Assembly (NCBI GenBank): GCA_003225005.1
Contig: QIAN01000008.1
Location: 1 to 45,760 of the forward strand
Origin: Acidobacteriota bacterium
Lineage (GTDB): Bacteria; Acidobacteriota; Terriglobia; Terriglobales; Acidobacteriaceae
Length of the DNA stretch: 45,760 bases
Direction: 5' to 3'
In this document: piece by piece, positions 18,699-26,522 of the stretch
Position numbering within the stretch: position 1 is the stretch's first letter
How the letters are laid out: each line of letters opens with the position of its first letter
Notes under the pieces: model-generated
Databases searched by the model: none
Told to the model about the DNA's origin: nothing
The model's input: only the letters and a program-made list of their open reading frames with translations
Program-made: the position numbers and the translations under genes

Positions 18699-18965
18699 TT
18701 ATGGCCAGCGTGGTGCAGTGGACCGCCCGGCTTTGGAGGCGCCCGATGATCCTGCGGCTGCTGCGCCCGCTTTTGCGGCAGCATCAGAGTGAGCCGAGCC
18801 CTCATCCACTTCCACTAAAACCGAGTTATCCTCGTCGTCGTTCTCTGCCAGTAAGGGAGCCACTTCGCGTAGTTTTTCCGCGGCCTGTTGCAGCAGCTCG
18901 ATCTGCTTGCCCAGTTGCGCGTACTTGGACTGCTTTTGCCGCAAGACCTCGTGAATATCCTTCAT
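18699..18965 (-). CDS. Small coiled-coil protein upstream of the PilZ gene
   Basis: The 88-residue product has a heptad-like helix (residues about 2-42: HEVLRQKQSKYAQLGKQIEL and LLQQAAEKLREVAPLL), an acidic stretch (ENDDEDNSVLVEVDEG) and an Ala/Ser/Gly-rich tail. I do not recognise a named family. The start is supported by purine-rich AGGGGGTAGC before the ATG. The 29-bp spacing to the PilZ gene suggests one transcript and perhaps a physical partnership. Confidence 0.65.
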   Translation of the reverse strand: MKDIHEVLRQKQSKYAQLGKQIELLQQAAEKLREVAPLLAENDDEDNSVLVEVDEGSAHSDAAAKAGAAAAGSSGASKAGRSTAPRWP

Positions 18966-19086
18966 GCTACCCCCTGCCTCCGAATTTAAGGAGATCCGGC
19001 GGTGGCGTCAATGTAATCCAAGCTCAAGGGGTTACGTGGGTAATTAGGAGGGAATCGGTCGCGGCTTTTGAGGTAAGGGAAAGCGG

Positions 19087-19115
19087 AAGAGCCTCGCCAA
19101 CAAAGCGAGGCTCTT
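19087..19115 (-). terminator. Hairpin terminator of the PEP-CTERM gene
   Basis: AAGAGCCTCGC (19087-19097) and GCGAGGCTCTT (19105-19115) form a perfect 11-bp stem with a 7-nt loop, 22 bp beyond the stop codon. The T-run on the minus strand is poor (ccgctttcc), so it could be a terminator or an RNA-stabilising 3' hairpin. Confidence 0.65.
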
Positions 19116-19136
19116 AAGGTTCGTGGAGTGATCGAT

Positions 19137-19748
19137 TTAGCTTTTAAACTTGCGGTGCATGGCGCCAGCAATTCCTACCAGGCCGGTTCCCAACAGACCC
19201 AACGTTCCCGGTTCGGGAACACTGGTTACGATGTTGGTATCGCCGCTCGAAATACTAGTCGTCCCGTTGAAGAAGCCTCGACCGGTGTTAATCGTCAACT
19301 GCGTCGTGGCGCCAAATACGGCACTTCCGTTGTACCAGGTACCGTTCACGGCACCGCTCAGAGTGTAATTGTGCGTTCCATTGGCGAGAGTCACCAGAGT
19401 CCAAGTAGCAGGGCCGCTGAAGGTACCCGAGAAGATTGCGCCATTCGGGATGCCATTGGTACCGTTACCGGTAATTAGGAAAGAACCGCCCGCCGCAAAT
19501 GTACCGCCCATCTGCAGCGACCCGCCGGCCATCAGCGCACCGGTGCTGAAGCTGACGCTCCCCAGATCCCCCGTGACGAGCCCTAACCCGTTTAACCCGT
19601 TAGCTGCAATGAGTTCCGAGCCAGCTAGAGTCAACCCGGCACTGCTTCCTGTCAACGTACCGCCTGAATTGGTTGTGTCTATCGAGTCAGCGAATGCAGC
19701 GAGAGGTAAAGCTAAAGCCAAAAGAGTCAACAATGCAACACGCTTCAT
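19137..19748 (-). CDS. PEP-CTERM sorting-domain protein
   Basis: The 203-residue protein has a signal peptide (MKRVALLTLLALALPLAAFA), a Gly/Ser/Thr/Asn-rich low-charge body (about 22-170), and a C-terminal sorting tail: VPEPGTLGLLGTGLVGIAGA, then the basic HRKFKS. The Pro-Glu-Pro motif, hydrophobic helix and basic end are the signature recognised by exosortase EpsH, which works together with exopolysaccharide export. The mature protein is therefore probably a surface or matrix protein. No exosortase gene lies in the window. AGGAGG precedes the ATG. Upstream DNA holds a sigma-54-like promoter and inverted repeats, and a hairpin lies downstream, so it is a single-gene unit. Confidence 0.93.
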   Translation of the reverse strand: MKRVALLTLLALALPLAAFADSIDTTNSGGTLTGSSAGLTLAGSELIAANGLNGLGLVTGDLGSVSFSTGALMAGGSLQMGGTFAAGGSFLITGNGTNGIPNGAIFSGTFSGPATWTLVTLANGTHNYTLSGAVNGTWYNGSAVFGATTQLTINTGRGFFNGTTSISSGDTNIVTSVPEPGTLGLLGTGLVGIAGAMHRKFKS

Positions 19749-19792
19749 AGATTGTATCCTCCTGAACCTGTAACCGCCGTCTTCAAGTCTGT

Positions 19793-19807
19793 GGGGTTTT
19801 AAACCCC
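19793..19807 (-). promoter_or_regulatory. Perfect palindrome in the PEP-CTERM leader
   Basis: GGGGTTTTAAACCCC has 7-bp perfect arms around one central base. It lies 45-59 nt before the start codon, and downstream of the proposed transcription start, so it could be a repressor operator. As RNA the arms could pair only partly, because a one-base loop is too small. Confidence 0.4.
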
Positions 19808-19845
19808 TGCCTTACTCGTGACGCGAACTAGACCACCTACACTAG

Positions 19846-19861
19846 AGCATCTAGACTGCCA
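19846..19861 (-). promoter_or_regulatory. Sigma-54-type promoter of the PEP-CTERM gene
   Basis: The minus strand reads TGGCAGTCTAGATGCT. It keeps the essential GG (-24) and GC (-12) with the exact 10-bp spacing, and differs from the TGGCAC-N5-TTGCT consensus at two less critical bases. Transcription would start near 19836, about 88 nt before the ATG. PEP-CTERM/exosortase systems often encode the PrsK/PrsR sensor and sigma-54 activator pair, which fits. Confidence 0.6.
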
Positions 19862-19873
19862 AATAAGCATCAA

Positions 19874-19895
19874 ATGTAAGCTGCTGATTTTACAT
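19874..19895 (-). promoter_or_regulatory. Inverted repeat, candidate activator site upstream of the sigma-54 promoter
   Basis: ATGTAA and TTACAT are separated by 10 bp, giving a 22-bp dyad that starts 13 bp upstream of the -24 element. A further half-site TTTACA lies at 19898-19903. The position and form suit a dimeric sigma-54 activator, though such sites are usually farther away. Confidence 0.4.
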
Positions 19896-20256
19896 GGTTT
19901 ACACCCTTTCCGTTACGATGAGTTCAAAATGGAACCGCAAATCCCTGCATACTAGATACAGAGCCTTGCGTTCACTTCGTTATTTCTCTCTGCGCGAAGC
20001 AACGGGGGACACGCGCAAGCGCGGTTCTAATGCTGTCACAAAGCGTTCCTGCCGGATGCGGCCGTGTGCAAAGGGTTCGGCGCTTTGGCCACCTCGGTGC
20101 CATGTCATGGCACGGAAGTGTACTTCCCAAGCGCGAAGCCGGTGAGTAGTGTGATCCGTGAGCAGTTCTGGGGGAGGGCTGTTCGGGCGTCCCGCGACTC
20201 GCAAGAGTCCGGGGCGCTCTTAATTTTGTGGCAACCAGGTTGCTCCTATCCCACGG

Positions 20257-20350
20257 ATTGACCCCAACACGACAGACGGGCTCGCTGAAGCAGAAAAAAT
20301 CATGCCCCGGCTGAGGTCTGCGACGCGCTGGAGAGCGAACCGGGGTCAAT
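20257..20350. other. Bracketed intergenic segment with 9-bp inverted arms
   Basis: ATTGACCCC (20257-20265) and GGGGTCAAT (20342-20350) enclose about 76 GC-rich bases that can form inner short stems. It lies 5 bp beyond the stop of the cyclic-nucleotide-binding gene. It may be a structured 3' region or small RNA. The rest of the 600-bp gap (19896-20256) shows no gene. Confidence 0.3.
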
Positions 20351-20354
20351 GTGA

Positions 20355-20804
20355 TCAACCGCTCAGACCTTTCGCAATAACGTCTCTCAAACGACGGGAC
20401 AAGTTGGTCGCCAATGAACGGTAGAAGCGCGAACCGAGGTGCGGGAAAAGCTCAAACAAGTGTTCAAGAGTGGGCTGATCGACCAGATAGGCCTCTACGG
20501 GCGCGGCAGCGACAACGTTGGCGCTTGCCGGCGCATCCTCTAAGAACGACATCTCCCCGCAGATTTCTCCTGGACCCAAGTCACGGAACGTATTCTGCGA
20601 GGGAATTTGTACGTTGGCGGTGCCCTTAAGCAGCAAGTAAACACCATTCGGCCGTTTGCCCATCTGAATGATGCTTTGGCCTTTGCCGAAGCGCACTCGA
20701 ATCGCCTTGTCTACAATCAACGCCCAATCGTTGGGCGTAAGATACGCCAGGCCGTGCTCAGCTGAAGATAGCGTGGAGAGATCTTCTTCGATAGGTTTGG
20801 ACAT
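20355..20804 (-). CDS. Cyclic-nucleotide-binding-domain protein (no DNA-binding domain)
   Basis: I start at ATG 20804; the open frame reaches 20906, but the extra 34 residues look non-coding. The 149-residue product is a single cNMP-binding beta-barrel: GKGQSIIQMGKRPNGVYLLLKG, then LGPGEICGEMSFLEDAPASANVVA, where GE(I/M)CGEMSFL and PASANV correspond to the phosphate-binding cassette (canonical GE-x10-RxA; here the Arg position reads Ser). The missing Arg suggests weak or no cAMP binding. No helix-turn-helix follows, so this is not a full CRP/FNR regulator. It is likely a stand-alone sensor or adaptor in the cytoplasm. Confidence 0.78.
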   Translation of the reverse strand: MSKPIEEDLSTLSSAEHGLAYLTPNDWALIVDKAIRVRFGKGQSIIQMGKRPNGVYLLLKGTANVQIPSQNTFRDLGPGEICGEMSFLEDAPASANVVAAAPVEAYLVDQPTLEHLFELFPHLGSRFYRSLATNLSRRLRDVIAKGLSG

Positions 20805-21033
20805 GGCTCGAATCTCAGCTCCGATCCGAACGGAGCAACCCACGGTCACCAGAAGACGGGGCTGGACAGAGACTACCAGAAGACCAGTCGGCCGAGAGTT
20901 GACCAAGTAGCGTCATTCAGAGTTTGTTCATTCAACGAATTGCGAATTAGGTCCCCGGGAAATGATGCGAAGCCTATTTTAAATTCCCGGAAAGACACGC
21001 CTCATAACACAGCTTCGACAAGACGAGGACCGA

Positions 21034-21110
21034 TGGCGACCCCGGAGGGAGTCGAACCCCCAACCCTCAGATCCGAAGTCTGATGCTCTATCCAGTTGAG
21101 CTACGGGGCC
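21034..21110 (-). tRNA. tRNA-Arg (anticodon TCG)
   Basis: On the minus strand the acceptor GGCCCCG pairs with CGGGGTC (one G-T), discriminator G and an encoded CCA follow. D-arm AGCTCAACTGGATAGAGC, anticodon stem TCAGA/TCTGA with loop CTTCGGA (anticodon TCG at 21076-21074, reading CGA) and T-loop GTTCGACTC are all present. It lies downstream of a second tRNA-Arg on the same strand. Confidence 0.95.
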
Positions 21111-21208
21111 GTGTTTTATTCCAATTGAAAATTCCGCTTGCAGTATTAACCGACGGCCATTGTGCGCCCGCCGAGTCCCAAATCCGCCTCGTGGGAAATC
21201 AGCAAATA

Positions 21209-21285
21209 TGGTGGGCCCGGAGAGATTCGAACTCCCGACCTAACGGTTCGTAGCCGTTCGCTCTATCCAACTGAGCTACGGGCCC
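21209..21285 (-). tRNA. tRNA-Arg (anticodon ACG)
   Basis: On the minus strand GGGCCCG pairs perfectly with CGGGCCC, discriminator A and encoded CCA. The anticodon stem AACGG/CCGTT holds loop CTACGAA, with anticodon ACG at 21251-21249. The A34 would be converted to inosine by TadA so that CGU, CGC and CGA can be read. It precedes the TCG tRNA by about 98 bp, probably in one transcript. Confidence 0.96.
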
Positions 21286-21882
21286 CGAAAATTATTTTAC
21301 TACAAGGACTTCGGAAATCCTTGTGCCCAGCGTCCTCGACGTCCTCGACCTCGTATGGAGATTCGTCTTTTGGAATGGCGTTCATTCCCTAGTGGATAGA
21401 AAACACATCGGCCTTCGGCCTCGTACTATTTTTCTTACCCGAGATCGACGATCATCTCGATTGTTCCCCTGGGAAGCGGATCGTTCACCGGATACGTTGG
21501 CATTTGCCATCTCTGCGCCACGTATATGGGGCGAACTCGGCGCGAAAGGAAAAAAGAACTTGATGAGCACCCCAAAGATCTCTAAAAAATGACCCCTTGC
21601 ATGAATTTCACAGGCGTCTGGCCTATATTTTGCGTTGTACGCACAGACGTAAATCTTGCTCGCCCCAGAGCAAATCCTACAGAGTAACCACGTGTAGACC
21701 ATTGTATTTTCAATAACTTGCCAAAGGCATGGCATGTGCTCTAGCAATCGCAGACGAAGTGGCGCGCAACGGGGCGCTCCAGAGAATAACTTCGGCCAGA
21801 GGTTTTCTTGAGCGCCCCTTGCATATTTTTAAGATTCCTCGCCGCATTCGAGGTTCCTCCCGCGGCGTAATTTCGGCAACAT
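21286..21882. other. Intergenic region, no gene seen, one long-loop inverted repeat
   Basis: No frame here has recognisable motifs. GGGGCGCTC (21771-21779) and GAGCGCCCC (21810-21818) are perfect 9-bp inverted arms with a 30-nt loop, followed on the plus strand by 'ttgcatattttt'. It could be a weak terminator or a structured RNA. Confidence 0.35.
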
Positions 21883-22110
21883 TCAAGCCAGCATCAGCTT
21901 TTCCTTCACAGCGATACCTGCTTGGCGCAAGAGCCGAGCGACGCCGTCTGGCTTAAGCCGCGAGGCGTCAAACCCCACCCGCACCGTACGATTCTTTTCA
22001 TCGAATTCAACTCCGCGAATGCCGTAAACCTCGCGCATGCCATCGATGGCCCGCAATTCATTTTCGCTGGGCGCGGCACCGTAACTGAAAGCAACGTCCA
22101 AGTAGGTCAT
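21883..22110 (-). CDS. HMA-like (ferredoxin-fold) small protein without CxxC
   Basis: The 75-residue protein fits the beta-alpha-beta-beta-alpha-beta pattern of heavy-metal-associated domains: a first strand (YLDVAFSYG), helix ENELRAIDGMREVYGIRGVE, strands FDEKNRTVRVGFD and a helix PDGVARLLRQAGI. The metal-binding GMxCxxC loop is replaced by SYGAAPSEN, with no cysteine anywhere. It therefore should not bind copper in the usual way. It is divergent from a heavy-metal P-type ATPase whose own N-terminus lacks an HMA domain, so a regulatory or docking role is possible. AAAGGAT lies 11 nt before the ATG, a long spacing. Confidence 0.72.
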   Translation of the reverse strand: MTYLDVAFSYGAAPSENELRAIDGMREVYGIRGVEFDEKNRTVRVGFDASRLKPDGVARLLRQAGIAVKEKLMLA

Positions 22111-22131
22111 CAGTTTGGAAATCCTTTATTG

Positions 22132-22188
22132 ATATCGATATTGATCGGTTCGAGACCCCCCCAAATGCGTAAGGGGTGAATCTAATAT
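22132..22188 (+). promoter_or_regulatory. Putative control region of the metal ATPase
   Basis: The gap between the divergent HMA-like gene and the ATPase has a palindrome ATATCGATAT (22132-22141), inverted CCCC/GGGG blocks (22156-22175) and a -10-like TAATAT (22183-22188). No good -35 is seen at 17 bp, as in promoters needing an activator. The regulator is not known. Confidence 0.3.
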
Positions 22189-22251
22189 AGAGCACAGACA
22201 ATCAAACAGCACGAGGCCGGGCGAGCAGGCATCGTGACTGGCTCGAGGTTC

Positions 22252-24858
22252 ATGTCCACCAAACCCTCCAGTACAGCAACCGAACCGCAGCGCGACCCGG
22301 TCTGCGGGATGAGCGTAAATCCTGCCACAGCAACCCATTCACACTGGCACGCTGGCAAAGACTTCTTTTTTTGTTGCGCTCGCTGCGCCGATAAATTCAG
22401 GGCGGATCCGGAAAAGTACCTGGGCCACTCCGCGCCCATCCAATCCTCAGGCCCGGTAATGCCCAGTGCGGTCGGATCTAGTCCTCGCATCAGCTCGTCG
22501 CCAGCCGTGAATGACTCCACCAGTTTTCCACAATGGGTTGAGCGGCCAGTCCACGGGCCGGTGCAAGGGAAAGATCACGCAACATCTGGTTTCGCTGCCT
22601 ACGTGTGTCCGATGTGTCCAGAAGTTCGCCAAGACAAACCGGGGGCCTGCCCATCCTGCGGAATGTCACTTGAGCCGGAATCGCTCGCGGTTCGGCGCAC
22701 TGAATACATCTGCCCCATGCATCCGGAGATTGTGCGTAACGGGCCGGGTTCTTGTCCAATTTGCGGAATGGCGCTGGAGCCGCGCACGGTCACGGCCGTC
22801 GAAGAAGACAACCCAGAATTGCGCGATATGAGCCGCCGGTTTTGGGTAAGCCTGATGCTGACCCTGCCACTGCTGGCCCTCGCCATGGCATCGATGATTC
22901 GAGAGATGCCGTTGAGGCGGATTCTGCCTGGAGCGTCTCTGCCCTGGGCCGAGTTCCTGCTGGCCACGCCAGTAGTGCTATGGGCCGGCTGGCCCTTCCT
23001 TCAGCGATTCTGGAGCTCGCTGGTAAATCGCAGCCCCAACATGTTCACGCTCATTGGCATGGGCACGGGTGTGGGCTTCGCCTACAGCGTGATTGCGACC
23101 GTCGCACCTCAACTGTTTCCGCCATCGCTGCGCGGCATGGATGGCTATCCCGACGTGTACTTCGAGGCCGCCGCCGCCATTACTACTCTGGTTTTGCTGG
23201 GGCAGGTAATGGAGCTGCGCGCCCGCAGCCGCACCAGCGGCGCGATTCGAGCCTTGCTGGATTTGAGCCCCAAAATGGCGCGCCGTTTGAATCCCGACGG
23301 CAGCGAAAAAGATGTTCCCCTCGAACATGTGAAACCAGGAGACCGACTGCGGGTTCGGCCCGGAGAAAAAGTCCCGGTGGATGGCGTGATTCTCGAAGGC
23401 AGCAGCTCGATCGACGAGTCGATGATCAGCGGCGAGTCCATAGCGGTCGAGAAGACTGTCGGCGGCAACGTTATTGGCGCCACCATCAACCGAACGGGAT
23501 CATTCGTCATGGGTGCAGAACGCGTCGGTGATGAGACATTATTGGCGCGAATTGTGCAGTTGGTAAGTCGGGCTCAACGCAGCCGCGCGCCAATCCAGCG
23601 GTTAGCTGACCGTGTATCTGCATGGTTCGTACCGCTCGTGATTGCGGTGGCGATCGTCACATTTGTCATCTGGTTCCGGGTTGGGCCGCAACCGCGGCTC
23701 GCCCATGCGTTGGTGAACGCCGTAGCCGTTTTGATCATTGCCTGTCCCTGTGCACTGGGACTGGCCACGCCTATGGCGATCATGGTGGGCACCGGTCGCG
23801 CCGCCCATGCTGGGGTGTTGATTAAAAACGCGGAAGCGCTGGAAACTTTAGAAAAAGTCGATACCCTGGTCGTTGACAAGACGGGAACACTCACGGAAGG
23901 GAAGCCGCGAGTGGTATCCGTGGTTACGCTGGCTCGCGAGTCTCAGCCCGCGCAACCCCCATTCGTACCGGGCCGCCGGTCGTTCAACGAAAACGAACTC
24001 TTGCAGCTCGCCGCCAGCCTGGAGCGCGCCAGCGAGCACCCCTTGGCATCAGCCATCGTTGCCGCCGCCGAAGAGCGGGGTCTTCGGTTGTCGGAGATGA
24101 CTGGCTTCAACTCGCTGACTGGCCGCGGTGTAAGCGCCATGTTAGACGGCCAAGTTATCGCTGCGGGAAACGAGCGATTCCTCGAAGACCTGGGCACCGC
24201 TCACGGCGACGTTCTGCCCAAGGCGGAGGAGTTGCGCAGTCAGGGGCAAACGGTCATCTTCGTTTTGGTCGACGGCAAAGTCGCGGGTCTGATCGGGGTC
24301 GCCGATCCCATCAAAGCCTCCACGTCGAACGCAGTCCGCAACTTGCGCGATCAGGGTATCGACGTGGTGATGATTACCGGCGACCACCGGCTCACCGCAC
24401 AGGCAGTGGCAAAGCAACTCGGAATCGATAAATTCGAAGCCGAAGTGTTGCCCGAGGGAAAGCTGGATGTAGTACGCAGGCTGCAAGGGCAGGGAAGAGT
24501 CGTTGCCATGGCGGGCGATGGAATCAATGACGCCCCCGCGCTTGCCCAAGCGAATATTGGCATCGCCATGGGCACCGGCACCGACGTCGCCATGGAAAGC
24601 GGCGGCGTCACGCTGGTTAAGGGCGATTTGCGGGGCATCGTGCGGGCTCGTAAGGTGAGCCAAGCCACGATGCGAAACATCCGGCAGAACTTGTTCTTTG
24701 CTTTTATTTATAACGCGCTGGGTGTACCGATCGCTGCCGGCGTGCTCTATCCATTCTTCGGACTGCTGTTGAGCCCGATCTTGGCAGCGGCCGCGATGAG
24801 CTTCAGCTCCGTTTCAGTGATTACGAACGCCTTGCGCTTGCGAACGGTGAAGCTGTGA
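22252..24858 (+). CDS. Heavy-metal P1B-type ATPase (copper type) with YHS and two metal-binding modules
   Basis: ATP-driven export of copper or silver. Start set at ATG 22252 with GAGG before it; a GTG at 22234 is also in frame. Order of parts: YHS domain ([11 protein letters not shown], then [10 protein letters not shown]), a linker, two short heavy-metal-binding modules ([11 protein letters not shown]...[10 protein letters not shown] and [11 protein letters not shown]...[10 protein letters not shown]), then eight-helix P1B core. Catalytic motifs: SGES in the actuator domain, CPC ([15 protein letters not shown]) in the membrane, [18 protein letters not shown] in the nucleotide domain, and [19 protein letters not shown] with this metal-binding array fits Cu+ transport. 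There is no HMA domain. The first module has Cys where CPMHPE has His. It stands alone on its strand, divergent from the HMA-like gene. Confidence 0.95.
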   Translation: MSTKPSSTATEPQRDPVCGMSVNPATATHSHWHAGKDFFFCCARCADKFRADPEKYLGHSAPIQSSGPVMPSAVGSSPRISSSPAVNDSTSFPQWVERPVHGPVQGKDHATSGFAAYVCPMCPEVRQDKPGACPSCGMSLEPESLAVRRTEYICPMHPEIVRNGPGSCPICGMALEPRTVTAVEEDNPELRDMSRRFWVSLMLTLPLLALAMASMIREMPLRRILPGASLPWAEFLLATPVVLWAGWPFLQRFWSSLVNRSPNMFTLIGMGTGVGFAYSVIATVAPQLFPPSLRGMDGYPDVYFEAAAAITTLVLLGQVMELRARSRTSGAIRALLDLSPKMARRLNPDGSEKDVPLEHVKPGDRLRVRPGEKVPVDGVILEGSSSIDESMISGESIAVEKTVGGNVIGATINRTGSFVMGAERVGDETLLARIVQLVSRAQRSRAPIQRLADRVSAWFVPLVIAVAIVTFVIWFRVGPQPRLAHALVNAVAVLIIACPCALGLATPMAIMVGTGRAAHAGVLIKNAEALETLEKVDTLVVDKTGTLTEGKPRVVSVVTLARESQPAQPPFVPGRRSFNENELLQLAASLERASEHPLASAIVAAAEERGLRLSEMTGFNSLTGRGVSAMLDGQVIAAGNERFLEDLGTAHGDVLPKAEELRSQGQTVIFVLVDGKVAGLIGVADPIKASTSNAVRNLRDQGIDVVMITGDHRLTAQAVAKQLGIDKFEAEVLPEGKLDVVRRLQGQGRVVAMAGDGINDAPALAQANIGIAMGTGTDVAMESGGVTLVKGDLRGIVRARKVSQATMRNIRQNLFFAFIYNALGVPIAAGVLYPFFGLLLSPILAAAAMSFSSVSVITNALRLRTVKL

Positions 24859-24907
24859 GCCGACGGCATCGGATTACAAGGATTTTCACCGTGTCTCTGT
24901 GGTGGAG

Positions 24908-25411
24908 TCACAGCTTGCTCAGAAAATCCGTGATCTCAGGTTCGGTCCAATCCACAGCGCCGATGAACTTGCGGCGCATCACCCCGTTGCGGTCGATGAT
25001 GTAGGTCTCGGGAAATTTGAAGGTCCCGTAAAGACCGGGAGTCTTCTGATCAGGGTCGCGGACCGTAAGCAGGTTCGTGGTGTGATCTCGCACGAACTGG
25101 TGATAGCTGTCAGGGTCTACATCAACACTCACCGCCAGCACCGTGACGCCCTTCGATTTCATCCGCTGCTGCATCTGGACTAATGAAGGCACTTCTTCTA
25201 CGCAGGGCGCGCACCATGTGGCCCAAAAATTCAGCACCACAATCTGCCCGTGAAGCTGGCTGAGGGTGACCTTGCGGTCAGAGTCGTGCACACTGAAATC
25301 CGGGGCATTTGATCCGATGCGAGGCGGGCGCGTGCCGCTGTAGCACGCCGAGAGCCCAAGCCAAGCTGCCAGAATGAAAGCGGAGCGGGAGGAATCGAGA
25401 AAGCGTCGCAC
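24908..25411 (-). CDS. TlpA/ResA-like thiol-disulfide reductase, lipoprotein
   Basis: The 167-residue protein has a lipoprotein signal (ILAAWLGLSAC, lipobox Leu-Ser-Ala-Cys) and a thioredoxin fold of the AhpC/TSA-Redoxin type. It includes NFWATWCAPCVEEVPSL with active site WCAPC, the TlpA-family insert region, and FPETYIIDRNGVM with the cis-proline region. It should act outside the cytoplasmic membrane, reducing disulfides, for example in cytochrome c maturation. The start is a GTG with no ribosome site, 25 bp from the divergent glycosyltransferase start, and a TATTAT sits directly upstream. A leaderless mRNA is likely. Confidence 0.9.
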   Translation of the reverse strand: MRRFLDSSRSAFILAAWLGLSACYSGTRPPRIGSNAPDFSVHDSDRKVTLSQLHGQIVVLNFWATWCAPCVEEVPSLVQMQQRMKSKGVTVLAVSVDVDPDSYHQFVRDHTTNLLTVRDPDQKTPGLYGTFKFPETYIIDRNGVMRRKFIGAVDWTEPEITDFLSKL

Positions 25412-25416
25412 CCGAC

Positions 25417-25423
25417 TATAATA
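25417..25423. promoter_or_regulatory. Overlapping divergent -10 elements
   Basis: TATAAT (25417-25422, plus strand) and TATTAT (25423-25418, minus strand) overlap by all but one base between two start codons 25 bp apart. The minus -10 ends 6 bp before the GTG, so transcription would begin at or near the start codon. The plus -10 leaves about 8 nt of leader. No good -35 was found on either strand. Confidence 0.4.
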
Positions 25424-25436
25424 GTAGATTCGGCCT

Positions 25437-26522
25437 ATGGTGTCGGCAGACAGAGTCCCGGGGCGACCTGCGGTGTCGGTAATTGTTCCGGCTCGTAACG
25501 AAGAAACCTGCCTGGGCGCATGCCTCGAATCGCTGGTCGCACAGACCGGTGTGGCCTTCGAGATGATTGTGGTCGACGATCACTCCACGGATCGCACTCG
25601 CGAAATCGCGCAATCGTTTCCCGGCGTGCGAGTCATGGAAGCCGGTCCTTTACCCGAGGGATGGATAGGCAAGAACAACGCTGTGACGGCGGGGGCACGC
25701 GAAGCCCGGGGTCAGTGGCTCTTGTTCACCGATGCCGACACCCTACATCTTCCCGGATCGCTAGCACGGGCGTTGGCCGAAGCCAGAGCGCGGCAGGTTG
25801 ATCTGCTTTCTTATTCCCCCGAGCAAATCGTCGAGAGTTTTTGGGAAAAGGCTGTGATGCCGGTGATCTTCGCAGAATTAGCGTCCGCCTACCGGCCATC
25901 GGAGGTTAGCGATCCTAAGTCCTCTGCCGCCGCAGCCAACGGACAATACCTTCTGATCAAGCGCGTGACCTACGACGCCATCGGTGGCCACGCTGCCATC
26001 GCGAGCAGTCTGCTGGAAGATGTAGCTTTGGCGCTCGCTGTGAAGCGGTCCGGTAAAAGGATATTTTTTCGCTATGGCGGCGACCAGGTCCGCACCCGCA
26101 TGTATCGCAGCTTCGATCAACTCCGGGAGGGCTGGACCAAGAACCTCGCACTGCTATTTCCATCTCCAGGACGGCTCGCGCTGCGGCGAGGGTTGGAATT
26201 TGTCCTGATCGTACTCACTGTGGCCATCAGCCTTCGGAATATTGTGCGCGATCTGTGGCAGCCGGCGGCAGCATGCGGCCTACTCGCCTTAGGGTTGTGC
26301 GGGATTTTCTACAAGCGAATCCGCCGTGCCCACTTCAGTGGGGACGCAACCGTTCTCGCGCTTCTCGGCCTGCCGCTTTTCTCAGGTTTACTATTGCGCT
26401 CGAAATTATTTCACGACCACGGCAAGGTCTCGTGGAAGGGGCGGAGCTATTCCGGCCGACCAGCGGTTAAGCCACTCCCGGATACGCAGGAGAAACATGG
26501 TCTATCTCACGCGCAAAGCTGA
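25437..26522 (+). CDS. Glycosyltransferase family 2 with C-terminal membrane helices (HpnB/CrtQ-like)
   Basis: The 361-residue protein has a GT-A domain: VSVIVPARNEE, IVVDDHSTDRT, the DxD-type FTDADT, and a Q/R-rich acceptor block (SLLEDVALALAVKRSG, YRSFDQLREGW). Then come hydrophobic segments (about 250-330) that hold it in the membrane. Such layouts are seen in hopanoid- or carotenoid-linked glycosyltransferases. The acceptor is not known. Its 3' end overlaps the next gene (a pterin synthase) by 26 bp, so the two are probably translated from one mRNA. No ribosome site precedes its ATG. Confidence 0.85.
   Translation: MVSADRVPGRPAVSVIVPARNEETCLGACLESLVAQTGVAFEMIVVDDHSTDRTREIAQSFPGVRVMEAGPLPEGWIGKNNAVTAGAREARGQWLLFTDADTLHLPGSLARALAEARARQVDLLSYSPEQIVESFWEKAVMPVIFAELASAYRPSEVSDPKSSAAAANGQYLLIKRVTYDAIGGHAAIASSLLEDVALALAVKRSGKRIFFRYGGDQVRTRMYRSFDQLREGWTKNLALLFPSPGRLALRRGLEFVLIVLTVAISLRNIVRDLWQPAAACGLLALGLCGIFYKRIRRAHFSGDATVLALLGLPLFSGLLLRSKLFHDHGKVSWKGRSYSGRPAVKPLPDTQEKHGLSHAQS

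Noticed and set aside
21162-21392. A plus-strand frame reading [23 protein letters not shown]
   Set aside because: This is the well-known false protein made by translating the opposite strand of tRNA genes; it overlaps the tRNA-Arg(ACG).
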